NCBI GenBank assembly: GCA_038210135.1
Contig: JBBQWZ010000008.1
Coordinates: 62,001-126,000 of the forward strand
Source of the DNA: JBBQWZ01 sp038210135
GTDB taxonomy: Bacteria; Acidobacteriota; Terriglobia; Bryobacterales; Bryobacteraceae
Length of the DNA: 64,000 nucleotides
Direction of reading: 5' to 3'
Positions 33,934 through 42,986 of this stretch are shown piece after piece. The notes below the pieces were generated by a model that was not told the origin of the DNA, searched no databases, and worked only from the letters and a program-made list of their open reading frames with translations. How positions within the stretch are numbered: position 1 is the first letter of the stretch; each line of letters opens with the position of its first letter. Position numbers and translations under genes: made by a program.

Positions 33934-35139
33934 ATGAGCACCACGCTGCCCGCACCTGCGCCGTCCGCTTCGAAAAACGCTTCCAAAGCCAAGACTGTTC
34001 CGTATGTTTCGCCTTGGGACAACGAGGAATTGCGAATGTTTCGCAAGCAGGTCCGGCGGTTTGTCAGCGAGGAGTTCGTACCGAACGAAGCGCGGTGGCG
34101 CGAACAGCATCGCGTGGATCCGGAAGCCTGGACCAAAGCGGGCGCAACGGGAATTTTGCTGACGGATATTCCGGAAGAATACGGCGGTGGCGGAGGGACC
34201 TTCGCGCACGAGACCGTCGTAATGGAAGAGTTGGCGTATGGTGGAGTCCATTTTGGATCTGGCGTTCACAGCATCGTCGCGCATTACCTGCTGACCTACG
34301 GCAGCGAAGAGCAAAAGCACAAGTGGTTTCCAAAAATGGCGAAAGGCGAGTTGATCGGCGCCATCGCCATGTCGGAGCCGGCCGCTGGATCTGACTTGCA
34401 GGGGATGAAGTCCACCGCCCGTCGGGACGGCGATTTTTGGGTCATCAATGGCTCGAAGACGTTCATCACCAACGGCTGGCACGGCAGTTTGATTTGTGTT
34501 GCCGTGAAGACCGATCTGACGCAAGCGGGAAAAAAAGGCATCTCGTTGATCATGGTCGAGACCAAGGATCTGCCGGGTTACCGCGTCGGCCGCACGCTCG
34601 AGAAAATCGGTATGCACGGGCAAGATACGTGCGAGCTGTTCTTCGACGACGTGCGTGTCCCGATCTCGAATCTTCTGGGCGAAGAGGAGGGCAAGGGCTT
34701 CTATCAAATGATGGAGCAGCTTCCCTACGAGCGACTGACAGTTGGCGTCGGCGCGGTGGCTGTCACGGAACAAGCGGTGGCAATCACGATCAAATACGCC
34801 AAGGAGCGAGGCCTGTTTGGCAAGACCCTGATCGATTTTCAGAACACGCGTTTCAAGCTGGCGGAATGCAAGACGGAAGCGCATATCGGACGGGTATTCC
34901 TCGATAACTGCATCGAACGCCTGATCGCCGGGACGCTCGATACGCCGACCGCGGCGATGGCGAAATTGTGGCTGACCGAGCGCCAGTGCGCAATCGTTGA
35001 CGAGTGTCTACAACTGCACGGTGGCTACGGTTATATGGCCGAATATCCGATCGCGCGTATGTGGACTGACAGCCGCGTTCAGCGCATTTACGCCGGAACG
35101 AATGAAGTGATGAAGGAACTGATTGCGCGGTCGCTGTAA
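33934..35139 (+). CDS. Acyl-CoA dehydrogenase
   Basis: A 401-residue FAD enzyme catalysing alpha,beta-oxidation of an acyl-CoA thioester. ATG 33934 follows GAAGGAGAT. The FAD/substrate blocks AIAMSEPAAGSDLQGM and WVINGSKTFITNG and the C-terminal LHGGYGYMAEYPIARMWTDS are typical. The usual catalytic glutamate of YEGT is alanine here (RIYAGTNEV); the base is probably the glutamate in LPYERLTV, the position used by isovaleryl- and long-chain acyl-CoA dehydrogenases. Chain-length preference cannot be read. No partner electron-transfer or beta-oxidation gene is adjacent. Confidence 0.92.
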   Translation: MSTTLPAPAPSASKNASKAKTVPYVSPWDNEELRMFRKQVRRFVSEEFVPNEARWREQHRVDPEAWTKAGATGILLTDIPEEYGGGGGTFAHETVVMEELAYGGVHFGSGVHSIVAHYLLTYGSEEQKHKWFPKMAKGELIGAIAMSEPAAGSDLQGMKSTARRDGDFWVINGSKTFITNGWHGSLICVAVKTDLTQAGKKGISLIMVETKDLPGYRVGRTLEKIGMHGQDTCELFFDDVRVPISNLLGEEEGKGFYQMMEQLPYERLTVGVGAVAVTEQAVAITIKYAKERGLFGKTLIDFQNTRFKLAECKTEAHIGRVFLDNCIERLIAGTLDTPTAAMAKLWLTERQCAIVDECLQLHGGYGYMAEYPIARMWTDSRVQRIYAGTNEVMKELIARSL

Positions 35140-35146
35140 CGAAGGC

Positions 35147-35521
35147 ATGAATCGATTCCATAGAACGCGGCTTCATGCCGCCTGCTTGGGTGGGCTAATA
35201 TTTACTCCGGCGCTTGGCGCGCAGGCTCCGACCAACGCTATGGTCGTACGGGCAGGAAAATATGCCTGCGTATTCAACGACGACCAAGGCCGTCATGTTG
35301 TGCCGGGCTTTGAGATTCGCGGCGACGGAACCTACGCGCATCGGAACAAATCCACCGGCACTTACGTGATGCTGTCGAAGAAATCGCAGATCCTGTTCCA
35401 TAAGGGCAGTCTCGACAATACCCTCGCGCTCTATGACGATTCGAATCCAAAGGCCGTGTTTATCCGCTTATACAACGCGAAGCGGACGGAGACGATTATG
35501 AGTTGCCAGACCAAGAAATAG
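35147..35521 (+). CDS. Small secreted protein of unknown function
   Basis: A 124-residue protein eight nt after the acyl-CoA dehydrogenase gene, starting at ATG 35147 behind GAAGG. The N-terminus is signal-like (RLHAACLGGLIFTPALGAQA). The mature part is beta-rich (GKYACVFNDDQGRHVVPGFEI, then GDGTYAHRNKSTGTY) with two cysteines that could form a disulfide. I recognise no family. It may be in an operon with the gene before it. Confidence 0.5.
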   Translation: MNRFHRTRLHAACLGGLIFTPALGAQAPTNAMVVRAGKYACVFNDDQGRHVVPGFEIRGDGTYAHRNKSTGTYVMLSKKSQILFHKGSLDNTLALYDDSNPKAVFIRLYNAKRTETIMSCQTKK

Positions 35522-35577
35522 CCCCGTCGGAGGCCGCGCGCTTCTTCCAAAGATCTCTCCGGCTAAGATATGGTTTG

Positions 35578-36441
35578 ATGCGAACCGGCCAAGCGTTCGA
35601 AATCACGGGACCAGAGTTCGTCAAGGTCCGAGACGTCCAGCTCGCGTTGTGGGAGCGCTCCGGCATTGAGCCGACCGTCTTATTCACGCACGCTACCGGC
35701 TTTCACGCGCGTTGCTGGGATCAGGTAATCGCGCGGCTTCCGAATCATACGATCGCCGTCGATATGCGCGGGCACGGACACAGCGCGAAGCCCAAGCCGC
35801 CCTATCACTGGCGCGAATTCGGCGAGGACATCGCCGCCCTGGTTCGCAAAAAAGAGCTCCACGGTTTGAATGGAGTCGGCCATTCGATGGGCGGGCACGC
35901 ACTGGCTCTGGCGGCCGCGATGGTGCCCGACGCATTCGAACGTCTTGTATTGGTGGACCCGGTGATCCTGCCGCGCGAGATGTACCAAACCGAATCCGCG
36001 GACGCCCACTTTGCCCGCAAGCGGCGCGAGCGCTGGTCTTCCTCCGACGAGATGATCGAGCGATTCCGGGACCGCGAGCCATTTCGCGATTGGGATCCGG
36101 ACGTGCTTCGCGACTATTGCGAGTGGGCTCTGCTTCCCGCGGAGGAAGGAGAGGGATTCGTGCTGGCGTGTCCGCCTGACGTCGAAGGCTCCATCTACGA
36201 AAATTGCATAGCGGAAGGCGCGAACATCTACGATCGCCTCGGGGACATTCGAGCTCCAGTCACGCTTATACGCTCGGCGCGAAGTCTTCAAAGCGCGGTC
36301 GCGCTGGACATGGCTGCCTCGCCGACGGCCCCCGATCTCGCGCGGTACTTCCGGTCGTGCCGTGAAGTAACCGCCGCCACCTCGCACTTCGTGCCGATGG
36401 AAACCCCCGGCTTTGTGGCGGCACAAATCGCGCACAGTTGA
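35578..36441 (+). CDS. Alpha/beta hydrolase
   Basis: A cytoplasmic-type hydrolase of 287 residues from ATG 35578; a TTG at 35503 would add 25 residues and overlap the previous gene. Seen motifs are LFTHATGFHARCWDQ (oxyanion loop), AVDMRGHGHSAKP, nucleophile elbow GVGHSMGGHA, LVLVDPVILP, and a late histidine in ATSHFVPMETP. It resembles haloalkane-dehalogenase/esterase-type proteins; substrate unknown. TAAGAT ends eight nt before the chosen ATG and there is no Shine-Dalgarno. Confidence 0.82.
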   Translation: MRTGQAFEITGPEFVKVRDVQLALWERSGIEPTVLFTHATGFHARCWDQVIARLPNHTIAVDMRGHGHSAKPKPPYHWREFGEDIAALVRKKELHGLNGVGHSMGGHALALAAAMVPDAFERLVLVDPVILPREMYQTESADAHFARKRRERWSSSDEMIERFRDREPFRDWDPDVLRDYCEWALLPAEEGEGFVLACPPDVEGSIYENCIAEGANIYDRLGDIRAPVTLIRSARSLQSAVALDMAASPTAPDLARYFRSCREVTAATSHFVPMETPGFVAAQIAHS

Positions 36442-36482
36442 TCGGCGTCAGTCGTAGCGGCGAAGCAATCCGGGCAGTCAGG

Positions 36483-36488
36483 TACAAT
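36483..36488 (+). promoter_or_regulatory. -10 box of the tRNA gene
   Basis: TACAAT lies 22 nt before the first base of the tRNA, a suitable distance for a tRNA promoter. The -35 is weak. Confidence 0.4.
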
Positions 36489-36510
36489 CGATGCTGAAGG
36501 CCGGGTAAGT

Positions 36511-36587
<77 letters not shown>

Positions 36588-36597
36588 ACTTTCCGGG

Positions 36598-37293
36598 TTA
36601 TTCCGCCAACAGCCGGTAGCCGACTCCGGGTTCCGTCAGAAGGTGGCGTGGGCGCGCGGCGTCGGCCTCAAGCTTGCGCCGCAATTGGGCCATGTACACG
36701 CGCAGGTATTGCGCTTGCTCGCTGTGCTGCGGTCCCCAGACTTCGATCAACAATTGCCGCTGTGTGAGGACTTTTCCGGCGTGGCGGATCAGCGTACGCA
36801 GCAGATGGAACTCGATCGGAGTCAGATGCACTTCGAGGCCGCCAACCAGAACGCGCCGTTTGTCGAGATCGACCTCGATATTGCCTGCGCGGAAGACCGT
36901 TCCCGCGCCCTCATCGGCGATGGTGGCCGCGCGCCGCAGCGCGGCGCGGATTCGGGCGAGCAACTCTCCGACGGCAAATGGCTTGGCGACGAAGTCGTCG
37001 GCGCCGAGATCGAGCGCTTCGATCTTGTCCTTTTCCTGACCCCGCGCCGAGAGCACAATGATCGGCGTCTGGCTCGATTGGCGGACCTGCCGGATCACTT
37101 CGCGGCCGTCCTGATCGGGCAGGCCGAGGTCCAGCACAATCAGGTCCGGTTGACGCGCTGCCGCTTGCGCGATCGCTTCCGCCGCGGTAATAGCCTCGTG
37201 AAAACGGTATTCCTCAGCGGCCAACGTGGCCCGTAGAAAACGGCGAATCTGCGGGTCATCTTCGACGATCAGGATTTCCGGCGTATTACGCAA
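36598..37293 (-). CDS. kdpE: KdpE-type response regulator
   Basis: A 231-residue OmpR/PhoB-class regulator. The receiver domain has EDD, phosphoacceptor D55 in LIVLDLGLP and the conserved lysine in FVAKPF; the C-terminal winged helix has LTPIEFHLLRTLIRHAGKVL and YLRVYMAQLRRKLE, closest to KdpE. It starts with TTG behind a strong GGAGG six nt away, inside the end of kdpD (8-nt overlap). KdpE normally activates the kdpFABC potassium pump, but no kdpFABC genes are nearby. Confidence 0.9.
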   Translation of the reverse strand: MRNTPEILIVEDDPQIRRFLRATLAAEEYRFHEAITAAEAIAQAAARQPDLIVLDLGLPDQDGREVIRQVRQSSQTPIIVLSARGQEKDKIEALDLGADDFVAKPFAVGELLARIRAALRRAATIADEGAGTVFRAGNIEVDLDKRRVLVGGLEVHLTPIEFHLLRTLIRHAGKVLTQRQLLIEVWGPQHSEQAQYLRVYMAQLRRKLEADAARPRHLLTEPGVGYRLLAE

Positions 37294-39970
37294 CGCTCAC
37301 CTCCGGAGGCTTGCCGCCGAGAGGCAGCCAGATGCGAATCAACGCGCCACCTTGGGGACGATTCTCCGCCGAGATGGATCCGCTATGCGCGGCGACGATG
37401 GCATGGCAGATCGCTAATCCTAAACCTGCGCCGCGGACGCCTTCGGTGTTGCCCCGGTAGAATTTCTCCCAGATTTTCTTTTCGTCTCCCGGGGCAAAGC
37501 CCGGGCCGGCGTCCGCTATCTCGATTTGAATTCCCTGACCAACGGGACGCGCGGCGATAGAAATGGCCGAATCGGGAGGGGTATATTTCGCTGCGTTTTC
37601 GAGAAGGTTCAGAAAGAGTTGCTCGATCAAGACGTCGTCCACAGACAGAAGCGGCAGATCCTGCGGAATGTCGATCGCGATCGGCCGCTGGCCGAGAATT
37701 TTTTCGAGGCGCGTCAGAGCAGCCCCCACGATTTCTTCGAGCGGATGCCAATCCCTCTTGACTTCGACGGCGCCGGACTCGATACGCGTCATTTCGAGCA
37801 GATTGTTCACCAGCCGGCTCAGCCGTTCGGCTTCCTGATCGATGCTTTCGAGCAATTCGCGCTGGGTCGCTTTGTCGAGATGTTCGCCTTGCGAAAGCAA
37901 ACTGCTGGCGGCGCCGGTGATGCTGGCTAAAGGCGTTCGCAGATCATGCGATACGGCGCTCAACAGGCCGCTCCGCATCTGTTCCGTCTCGATTTTCAAC
38001 TGCGCATCGCGGGCCGCGCTCGCGGTTTCGGCGCGCTCGATGGCGAGCGCCGTTTGGTTGGCGAAAATTTCCAGCAGGTGTTGCTGTTCCGGGGCGTTGA
38101 TCGGATTTTCCGGGCTGGTGATCACCGCCATCACGCCGACTACGGAAGCGGATCCTTTGAGGGGAAGGTAGAGCGCGGTGGCGCCAGGCAACGTGTCCAT
38201 GCCCTTTCCCGCTTTTTGGCCATGATCGTAAACCCACTGCGCGATGGCTTCTTCGGCAGAGGGAATTGGAAGATCATCGGTTGTTCGGCGGCGGAAGGAA
38301 ATCTTCCCTGGCTCATCCGGAAGGAACAGGATCACCTTCGCTCCGAAGACGTCCCGCGTAATCTCGGTCGCTTTGCGCGCCGCTTCGAAAGCGCGGGTTT
38401 CGCGCGTGAGTTCTTTCGTCAGCCGGTACAAAGCTTGCGTACGCGCTCCACTCTCCACGGCATGCGCGACCTGCATGCGAATGCGCACGGTAAGTGTGCT
38501 GATGGTGATGCCCACGGTCAGCATCACGAGAAATGTAAACAGATACTCAGTGTCCGAGACGGCGAAGTTCATATACGGAGGGACGCAGAAAAAGTCGAAA
38601 GCCGCGACGCTTAGGAACGAGGAAAACAAGGCGGCTCTGCGGCTGGACCGCATCGCGACCGTCACGACGCCCAACAGGTAAAACATCAGCAAGTTAACCG
38701 GGCTGAGGACGGAGCGCAAAGCCAGAGAAACGATCGTACAAGCCGCGACAGTTGCGCCAGCGAGCGCGTAATCGCGCCAGTCTTGTTTGGACGCCGCTGG
38801 CGAAATCAGCCGCGGTGACCCAGCAAGATCGGGTTCGCCGGAAATGGCGATGATGTCAATATCTCCGCCCATCGCGAGCAGGTCATCGAGGACGGATCCG
38901 TGCCACAAGCGCCTCCAGAGGGGGAGCGTCTGTTTGCCGATCACGATCTTCGATACGTTGCGTGAGCGGGCATACTGGAACAGGCTCTCCGCTATTTTTC
39001 GGGCGTTGAGCGTTACCGTTTCCGCGCCCAGCTGCTCGGCGAGACGCAGGGCGGACAGAACGCGTTCGCGAACTTCTGGCGGAGCTTGCGCGTACAGCGG
39101 CGTCTCTACGAAGGCCACGATCCATTCGGCGTGCAAACGTTCGGCTATCCGTTTCGTGGCGCGGATCAGCTTTGCCGAGAACGGGCTCGGCCCGATCGAT
39201 ACGATAATGCGTTCGGTTACAGGCCAGGTGGACTGGATCGAATGGTCTCGCCGGTACGAACGCATCTGCGCATCGACGCGATCGGCGGTCCGCCGGAGAG
39301 CCATTTCGCGAAGAGCGATTAGATTTCCCGGGCGGAAGAAATTCCCCATGGCGCGTTGTGCTTGCTCAGGGAAGTAGACTTTGCCTTCCTCCATGCGCCG
39401 CCGCAATTCGTCCACCGGGAGATCGACCAGTTCGATTTCATCGGCCTGATCGAGAACGGAGTCCGGTATCGTTTCACGCACGACCACCGAGGTGACCTGC
39501 GCGACCACGTCGTTCAGGCTGTCGAGATGCTGCACGTTGAGCGTCGTATAGACGTCGATGCCGGCATCAATCAGTTCGATCACATCCTGCCATCGTTTGA
39601 CGTGTCTCGAACCGGGCGCGTTGGTGTGCGCGAGTTCGTCGACGAGCAGGAGTTGGGGATGCTTGGCGAGGGCGGCGTCAAGATCGAACTCTCGCAGAAC
39701 CACGCCCCGGTGCTCGATCTGCCGGCGCGGCAGGATCGGCAGCCCTTCAAGCAAGGCCTCGGTTTCATTCCGCTTGTGGGTCTCGACGAGTCCGACGAGA
39801 ACTTCCGTTCCTTTGCGGGCGCTTGCTTGCGCGGCTTGGAGCATGGCGTAGGTTTTTCCGACGCCGGGCGCCGAGCCGAAGAAAATCTTGAGGCGGCCGC
39901 GCGCAGCTTTCGCGGACTCCTCCGCGACGCGGGCGAGTAGCTGGTCGGGATCGGGGCGAAGTGTTTCCAT
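37286..39970 (-). CDS. kdpD: KdpD-type sensor histidine kinase
   Basis: An 894-residue membrane sensor of potassium status or osmotic stress. In order: the KdpD N-terminal domain with Walker A GSAPGVGKT (32-40) and ELAHTNAPGSRH, a universal-stress-protein-like domain, four membrane helices, a GAF-like region, the phosphorylated histidine H675 in VSHDLRTPLAS, and an ATPase domain ending GLGLAICHAIVAAHSGSI. The chain is full length. It is translationally coupled to kdpE. In most bacteria kdpDE follows kdpABC; here an unrelated ABC-F gene is upstream instead. Confidence 0.93.
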   Translation of the reverse strand: METLRPDPDQLLARVAEESAKAARGRLKIFFGSAPGVGKTYAMLQAAQASARKGTEVLVGLVETHKRNETEALLEGLPILPRRQIEHRGVVLREFDLDAALAKHPQLLLVDELAHTNAPGSRHVKRWQDVIELIDAGIDVYTTLNVQHLDSLNDVVAQVTSVVVRETIPDSVLDQADEIELVDLPVDELRRRMEEGKVYFPEQAQRAMGNFFRPGNLIALREMALRRTADRVDAQMRSYRRDHSIQSTWPVTERIIVSIGPSPFSAKLIRATKRIAERLHAEWIVAFVETPLYAQAPPEVRERVLSALRLAEQLGAETVTLNARKIAESLFQYARSRNVSKIVIGKQTLPLWRRLWHGSVLDDLLAMGGDIDIIAISGEPDLAGSPRLISPAASKQDWRDYALAGATVAACTIVSLALRSVLSPVNLLMFYLLGVVTVAMRSSRRAALFSSFLSVAAFDFFCVPPYMNFAVSDTEYLFTFLVMLTVGITISTLTVRIRMQVAHAVESGARTQALYRLTKELTRETRAFEAARKATEITRDVFGAKVILFLPDEPGKISFRRRTTDDLPIPSAEEAIAQWVYDHGQKAGKGMDTLPGATALYLPLKGSASVVGVMAVITSPENPINAPEQQHLLEIFANQTALAIERAETASAARDAQLKIETEQMRSGLLSAVSHDLRTPLASITGAASSLLSQGEHLDKATQRELLESIDQEAERLSRLVNNLLEMTRIESGAVEVKRDWHPLEEIVGAALTRLEKILGQRPIAIDIPQDLPLLSVDDVLIEQLFLNLLENAAKYTPPDSAISIAARPVGQGIQIEIADAGPGFAPGDEKKIWEKFYRGNTEGVRGAGLGLAICHAIVAAHSGSISAENRPQGGALIRIWLPLGGKPPEVSVA

Positions 39971-40103
39971 TCGCAGAGTTGAGAATGTGGCCTAAGTCGA
40001 TTTTACAATTCTCGGCATCTAGAAGTTGCAAAGATTTGCTTTGACAGGAGCTTGCCAAAGCTGTATGACTCGCCTTCAGAAACTGAGGATCGTTAGTAAA
40101 GAG

Positions 40104-40122
40104 CACAGGCCGGAGGCCTATG
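40104..40122 (-). terminator. Hairpin after the ABC-F gene
   Basis: Read on the minus strand, CATAGGCC-TCC-GGCCTGTG forms an 8-bp stem with one G-U pair, followed by CTCTTT. It lies 20 nt after the ABC-F stop; a weak rho-independent terminator. The rest of 39971-40141 should hold the kdpD promoter. Confidence 0.4.
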
Positions 40123-40141
40123 CCACAACGGGCATGTACCG

Positions 40142-41779
40142 TTAGGTGTAGATTCCCGGAGCCTCGTGCCCGAGAGCCTCGACGTACTCGACGTAAGTTC
40201 CTGGATAGATGCGCGGCACGCGATCGACGCCGGATTCGCCACCCAACTCGAGGACCTTTGAGCCCAGCCCGCGAAGAAAAGTGCGATCGTGCGAAACGAA
40301 AATCATGGTGCCTTCAAAGCTGCGAAGATTCTCGATCAGCATTTCCTTCGTCGCCAGGTCGAGGTGATTGGTGGGCTCGTCCAGCACCAGAAAATTCGGC
40401 GGGTTGTAGAGCATCCGAGCCATGGCGAGGCGTGACTTTTCGCCGCCCGACAACGCTCGAATTTTCTTATCCACGTCGTCGCCCGAGAACTGGAAAGCGC
40501 CGGCGAGTGAACGGAGGGAACCTAGTCCATCCTGCGGAAAATCCTGTTGCAGCTGCTCGATGACCGTCAGATCGGCGCCGAGAACATCGAGGGACTGTTG
40601 GGCAAAATAGCCCATATTCAGGCTGGCGCCAAGGCGGACGCTGCCGGCGTCGGGTGTCGTTGCGCCGGCAATCATTTTGAGCAGTGTCGTCTTACCGGCA
40701 CCGTTGCGCCCCATGACAGCCCAGCGCTCGCCCCGACGGATCGTCAAGCTGAACCCGTCATAAATGACGCGAGGCCCGTAGCTCTTGCTGAGATCTTCGA
40801 TCACCGCCACCTGATCGCCAGAGCGCGCGGGCGTCCGGAATTCAAACTTCACGACCTGCCGCTTTTTCGGGAGCTCAATCTTTTCGATCTTGTCGAGCGC
40901 CTTGATTCGACTCTGCACCTGCGCCGCTTTCGCCGCGTGAGTCTTGAATCGCTCGATGAAGCGTTGCTCCTTGGCCAGCATGGCCTGTTGGCGAGCAAAT
41001 GCCGATTGCTGGTTGGTTTCGCGAATGGCGCGTTCGCGTTCGTAGAAATCGTAGTTGCCGGAGTACGCTATGATTTCGCCGGCGTCGATTTCCGCGATCT
41101 TCGACACGATGCGATTCATGAACTCGCGATCATGCGACGTCATCAACAGCGCGCCCGCGTAAGACTTGAGGAACTGCTCCAGCCAAATGATGGACTCGAG
41201 ATCCAGGTGATTCGTCGGTTCGTCCATCAACAGGACGTCAGGCCGGCCCAATAAAACGCGGGCGAGAGCGACGCGCATTTTCCAACCGCCCGAAAGCGCG
41301 CCAACGTCTCCGTCGATCTGATCGTCCTTGAAACCGAGTCCGTGCAGAACCTCACGGGCCTGCGCTTCGAGCGCGTAGCCACCGAGGTGCTCATATTCCT
41401 CTTGCACCTCACCAAAGCGTTCGAGGATTTTGTCCATTTCGTCGAGGCGCGCCGGATCTTCCATCGCGGTTTGCAGCGCTTCCAGTTCATGGTGGAGGTC
41501 GCCGACACGTCCGCTTCCAGCAATGGCTTCATCAATGACGGATCGGCCCGCCATCTCTTCGACGTCCTGGCGGAAGTAGCCGACGGTCATCTTCTTGGGG
41601 ACCGAGACCTCGCCATCGTCGGGCGATTCCTCGCCGACCACCATGCGGAACAGCGTCGTCTTTCCGGCGCCATTCGGCCCCACTAAGCCGACCTTCTCGC
41701 CCGGGTTCAATTGAAAGTTCGCGTCTACGAATACGAGCTGCTTGCCGTACTGCTTTTGGATATTGGAGAAAGAAATCAT
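40142..41779 (-). CDS. ABC-F family ATPase (translation factor type)
   Basis: A 545-residue soluble protein with two ABC domains and no membrane segments. First domain: GPNGAGKTT near residue 34, LSGGWKMR, LLMDEPTNHLDLES. Between the domains is a charged linker (about 235-300), the tRNA-interaction motif region of ABC-F proteins. Second domain: GRNGAGKTT, LSGGEKSR, LVLDEPTNHLD. The end (RIYPGTYVEYVEAL) resembles YbiT/Uup-like members. ABC-F proteins act at the ribosomal E site to rescue or gate translation. The start is ATG 41779 (MISFSNIQ). Confidence 0.88.
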   Translation of the reverse strand: MISFSNIQKQYGKQLVFVDANFQLNPGEKVGLVGPNGAGKTTLFRMVVGEESPDDGEVSVPKKMTVGYFRQDVEEMAGRSVIDEAIAGSGRVGDLHHELEALQTAMEDPARLDEMDKILERFGEVQEEYEHLGGYALEAQAREVLHGLGFKDDQIDGDVGALSGGWKMRVALARVLLGRPDVLLMDEPTNHLDLESIIWLEQFLKSYAGALLMTSHDREFMNRIVSKIAEIDAGEIIAYSGNYDFYERERAIRETNQQSAFARQQAMLAKEQRFIERFKTHAAKAAQVQSRIKALDKIEKIELPKKRQVVKFEFRTPARSGDQVAVIEDLSKSYGPRVIYDGFSLTIRRGERWAVMGRNGAGKTTLLKMIAGATTPDAGSVRLGASLNMGYFAQQSLDVLGADLTVIEQLQQDFPQDGLGSLRSLAGAFQFSGDDVDKKIRALSGGEKSRLAMARMLYNPPNFLVLDEPTNHLDLATKEMLIENLRSFEGTMIFVSHDRTFLRGLGSKVLELGGESGVDRVPRIYPGTYVEYVEALGHEAPGIYT

Positions 41780-41821
41780 CCGAAATACCAAGCTAGCAGA
41801 GGGCACCAAACCGCAACCGGG

Positions 41822-42910
41822 TCAGCGGCCCGATGCGAGAAAACGGCGGATGTTTTCATTCAGGAATTTGGCGTCCTCCGGATTGCTGGCGGCCCCAGCA
41901 GTGTGGCCCCATAGCGAAGGAATTGGAAGAAACGTAACCCCCGGAATAAACTTCGACTCGTACCGCGCGTCGCCAATCGGGAAGTAAAGATCGGTTTCCG
42001 ACGGCATGTAAAGCAGCGGAACTTTGATCGAGCCAAGCGCTTTTTCGACATCGCCGCCGAAACCTGGCGTGGTGCCGACGTCGTGTCGCTCCCACGTTCT
42101 GGCTTGCAGGATGTAGTTGTTCGCGTCCGCGCTGAAGCGGGTCCGGAAACGATTCAGTGTCTGTTCGAACGTCGTGCCGGCAGGCGCCGACGCCTTCCAC
42201 AGTTCGCGACGCCACCATTCCTGCGAATACAGCCACGCGGCCCAGACGGTTCCGAAGGCTTCCAGCCCTTTCGCGGGCGGCGTTTTGTAGTCGCCACCCT
42301 GGAATGCCGGATCGGCGGTCAGCGCCGCGATCTGACCTTCGAGTCGAACGATGCCGTGCGGATAGCACTTGGCCGTGCCCGACGTCGCGACGATGCGGTC
42401 GGCAAAGGCCGGATGGCTGACTGCCCATTGGAAGGCCTGTTGCGCACCCATCGAGAAACCGATGATGGCGCGCAGGTGCGTAATCTTTAATTCTTCCGTC
42501 AGCAAGCGATGGACCGCGGCGACGTTGTCACGAATGGTGGTGACCGGGAATCGAGGACCGTGGAACGGCTCCGGCGTGTTGCTCGGCGAGGACGAACTGC
42601 CGTTGCCGAAAAGCTCCGTCGAGACCAGAAAAAGTTTCGATGGATCGAGCGCGCGGCTGGGTCCGATTAGCCATTCGTAGCCGTGATAATTCGCCATGTA
42701 ATGCGACGGCAGCAGTACGGCGTTGTCTTTCGCGGCGTTCAGCTTTCCATAGGTCGCATAAACGATCCGGGCCTCCGGCAGCGTGACGCCGGATTCTGTT
42801 TTGAAGTCTTTGATCAGGAACTCGTGACGTTCGCTTGGGGGCGGCTGCGCCGCAGTCTGTCCAACGAGGCAAGTCGATAAGGCGAGAAACAGAAGAACAA
42901 TGTTGCGCAT
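41822..42910 (-). CDS. Exported MetX-like alpha/beta hydrolase
   Basis: A 362-residue protein related to homoserine O-acetyltransferases, but with a signal peptide (MRNIVLLFLALSTCLVGQ), so not a methionine-pathway enzyme in the cytoplasm. Family features are ARIVYATYGKLNAAKDNAVL, STELFGNGSSSSPSNTPEPF, the nucleophile elbow IGFSMGAQQAFQWA, a late aspartate (PSETDLYF) and the histidine in LWGHTAG. A periplasmic esterase or transferase is likely; substrate unknown. It is divergent from tldD over 76 bp. Confidence 0.82.
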   Translation of the reverse strand: MRNIVLLFLALSTCLVGQTAAQPPPSERHEFLIKDFKTESGVTLPEARIVYATYGKLNAAKDNAVLLPSHYMANYHGYEWLIGPSRALDPSKLFLVSTELFGNGSSSSPSNTPEPFHGPRFPVTTIRDNVAAVHRLLTEELKITHLRAIIGFSMGAQQAFQWAVSHPAFADRIVATSGTAKCYPHGIVRLEGQIAALTADPAFQGGDYKTPPAKGLEAFGTVWAAWLYSQEWWRRELWKASAPAGTTFEQTLNRFRTRFSADANNYILQARTWERHDVGTTPGFGGDVEKALGSIKVPLLYMPSETDLYFPIGDARYESKFIPGVTFLPIPSLWGHTAGAASNPEDAKFLNENIRRFLASGR

Positions 42911-42986
42911 ATCAGTAATCCGATTAGCATAGCGTTTGTATGTTCGCGAAGTCGGGCGCGGGCTTGCTACGCTCGGAAGTAGAAGT

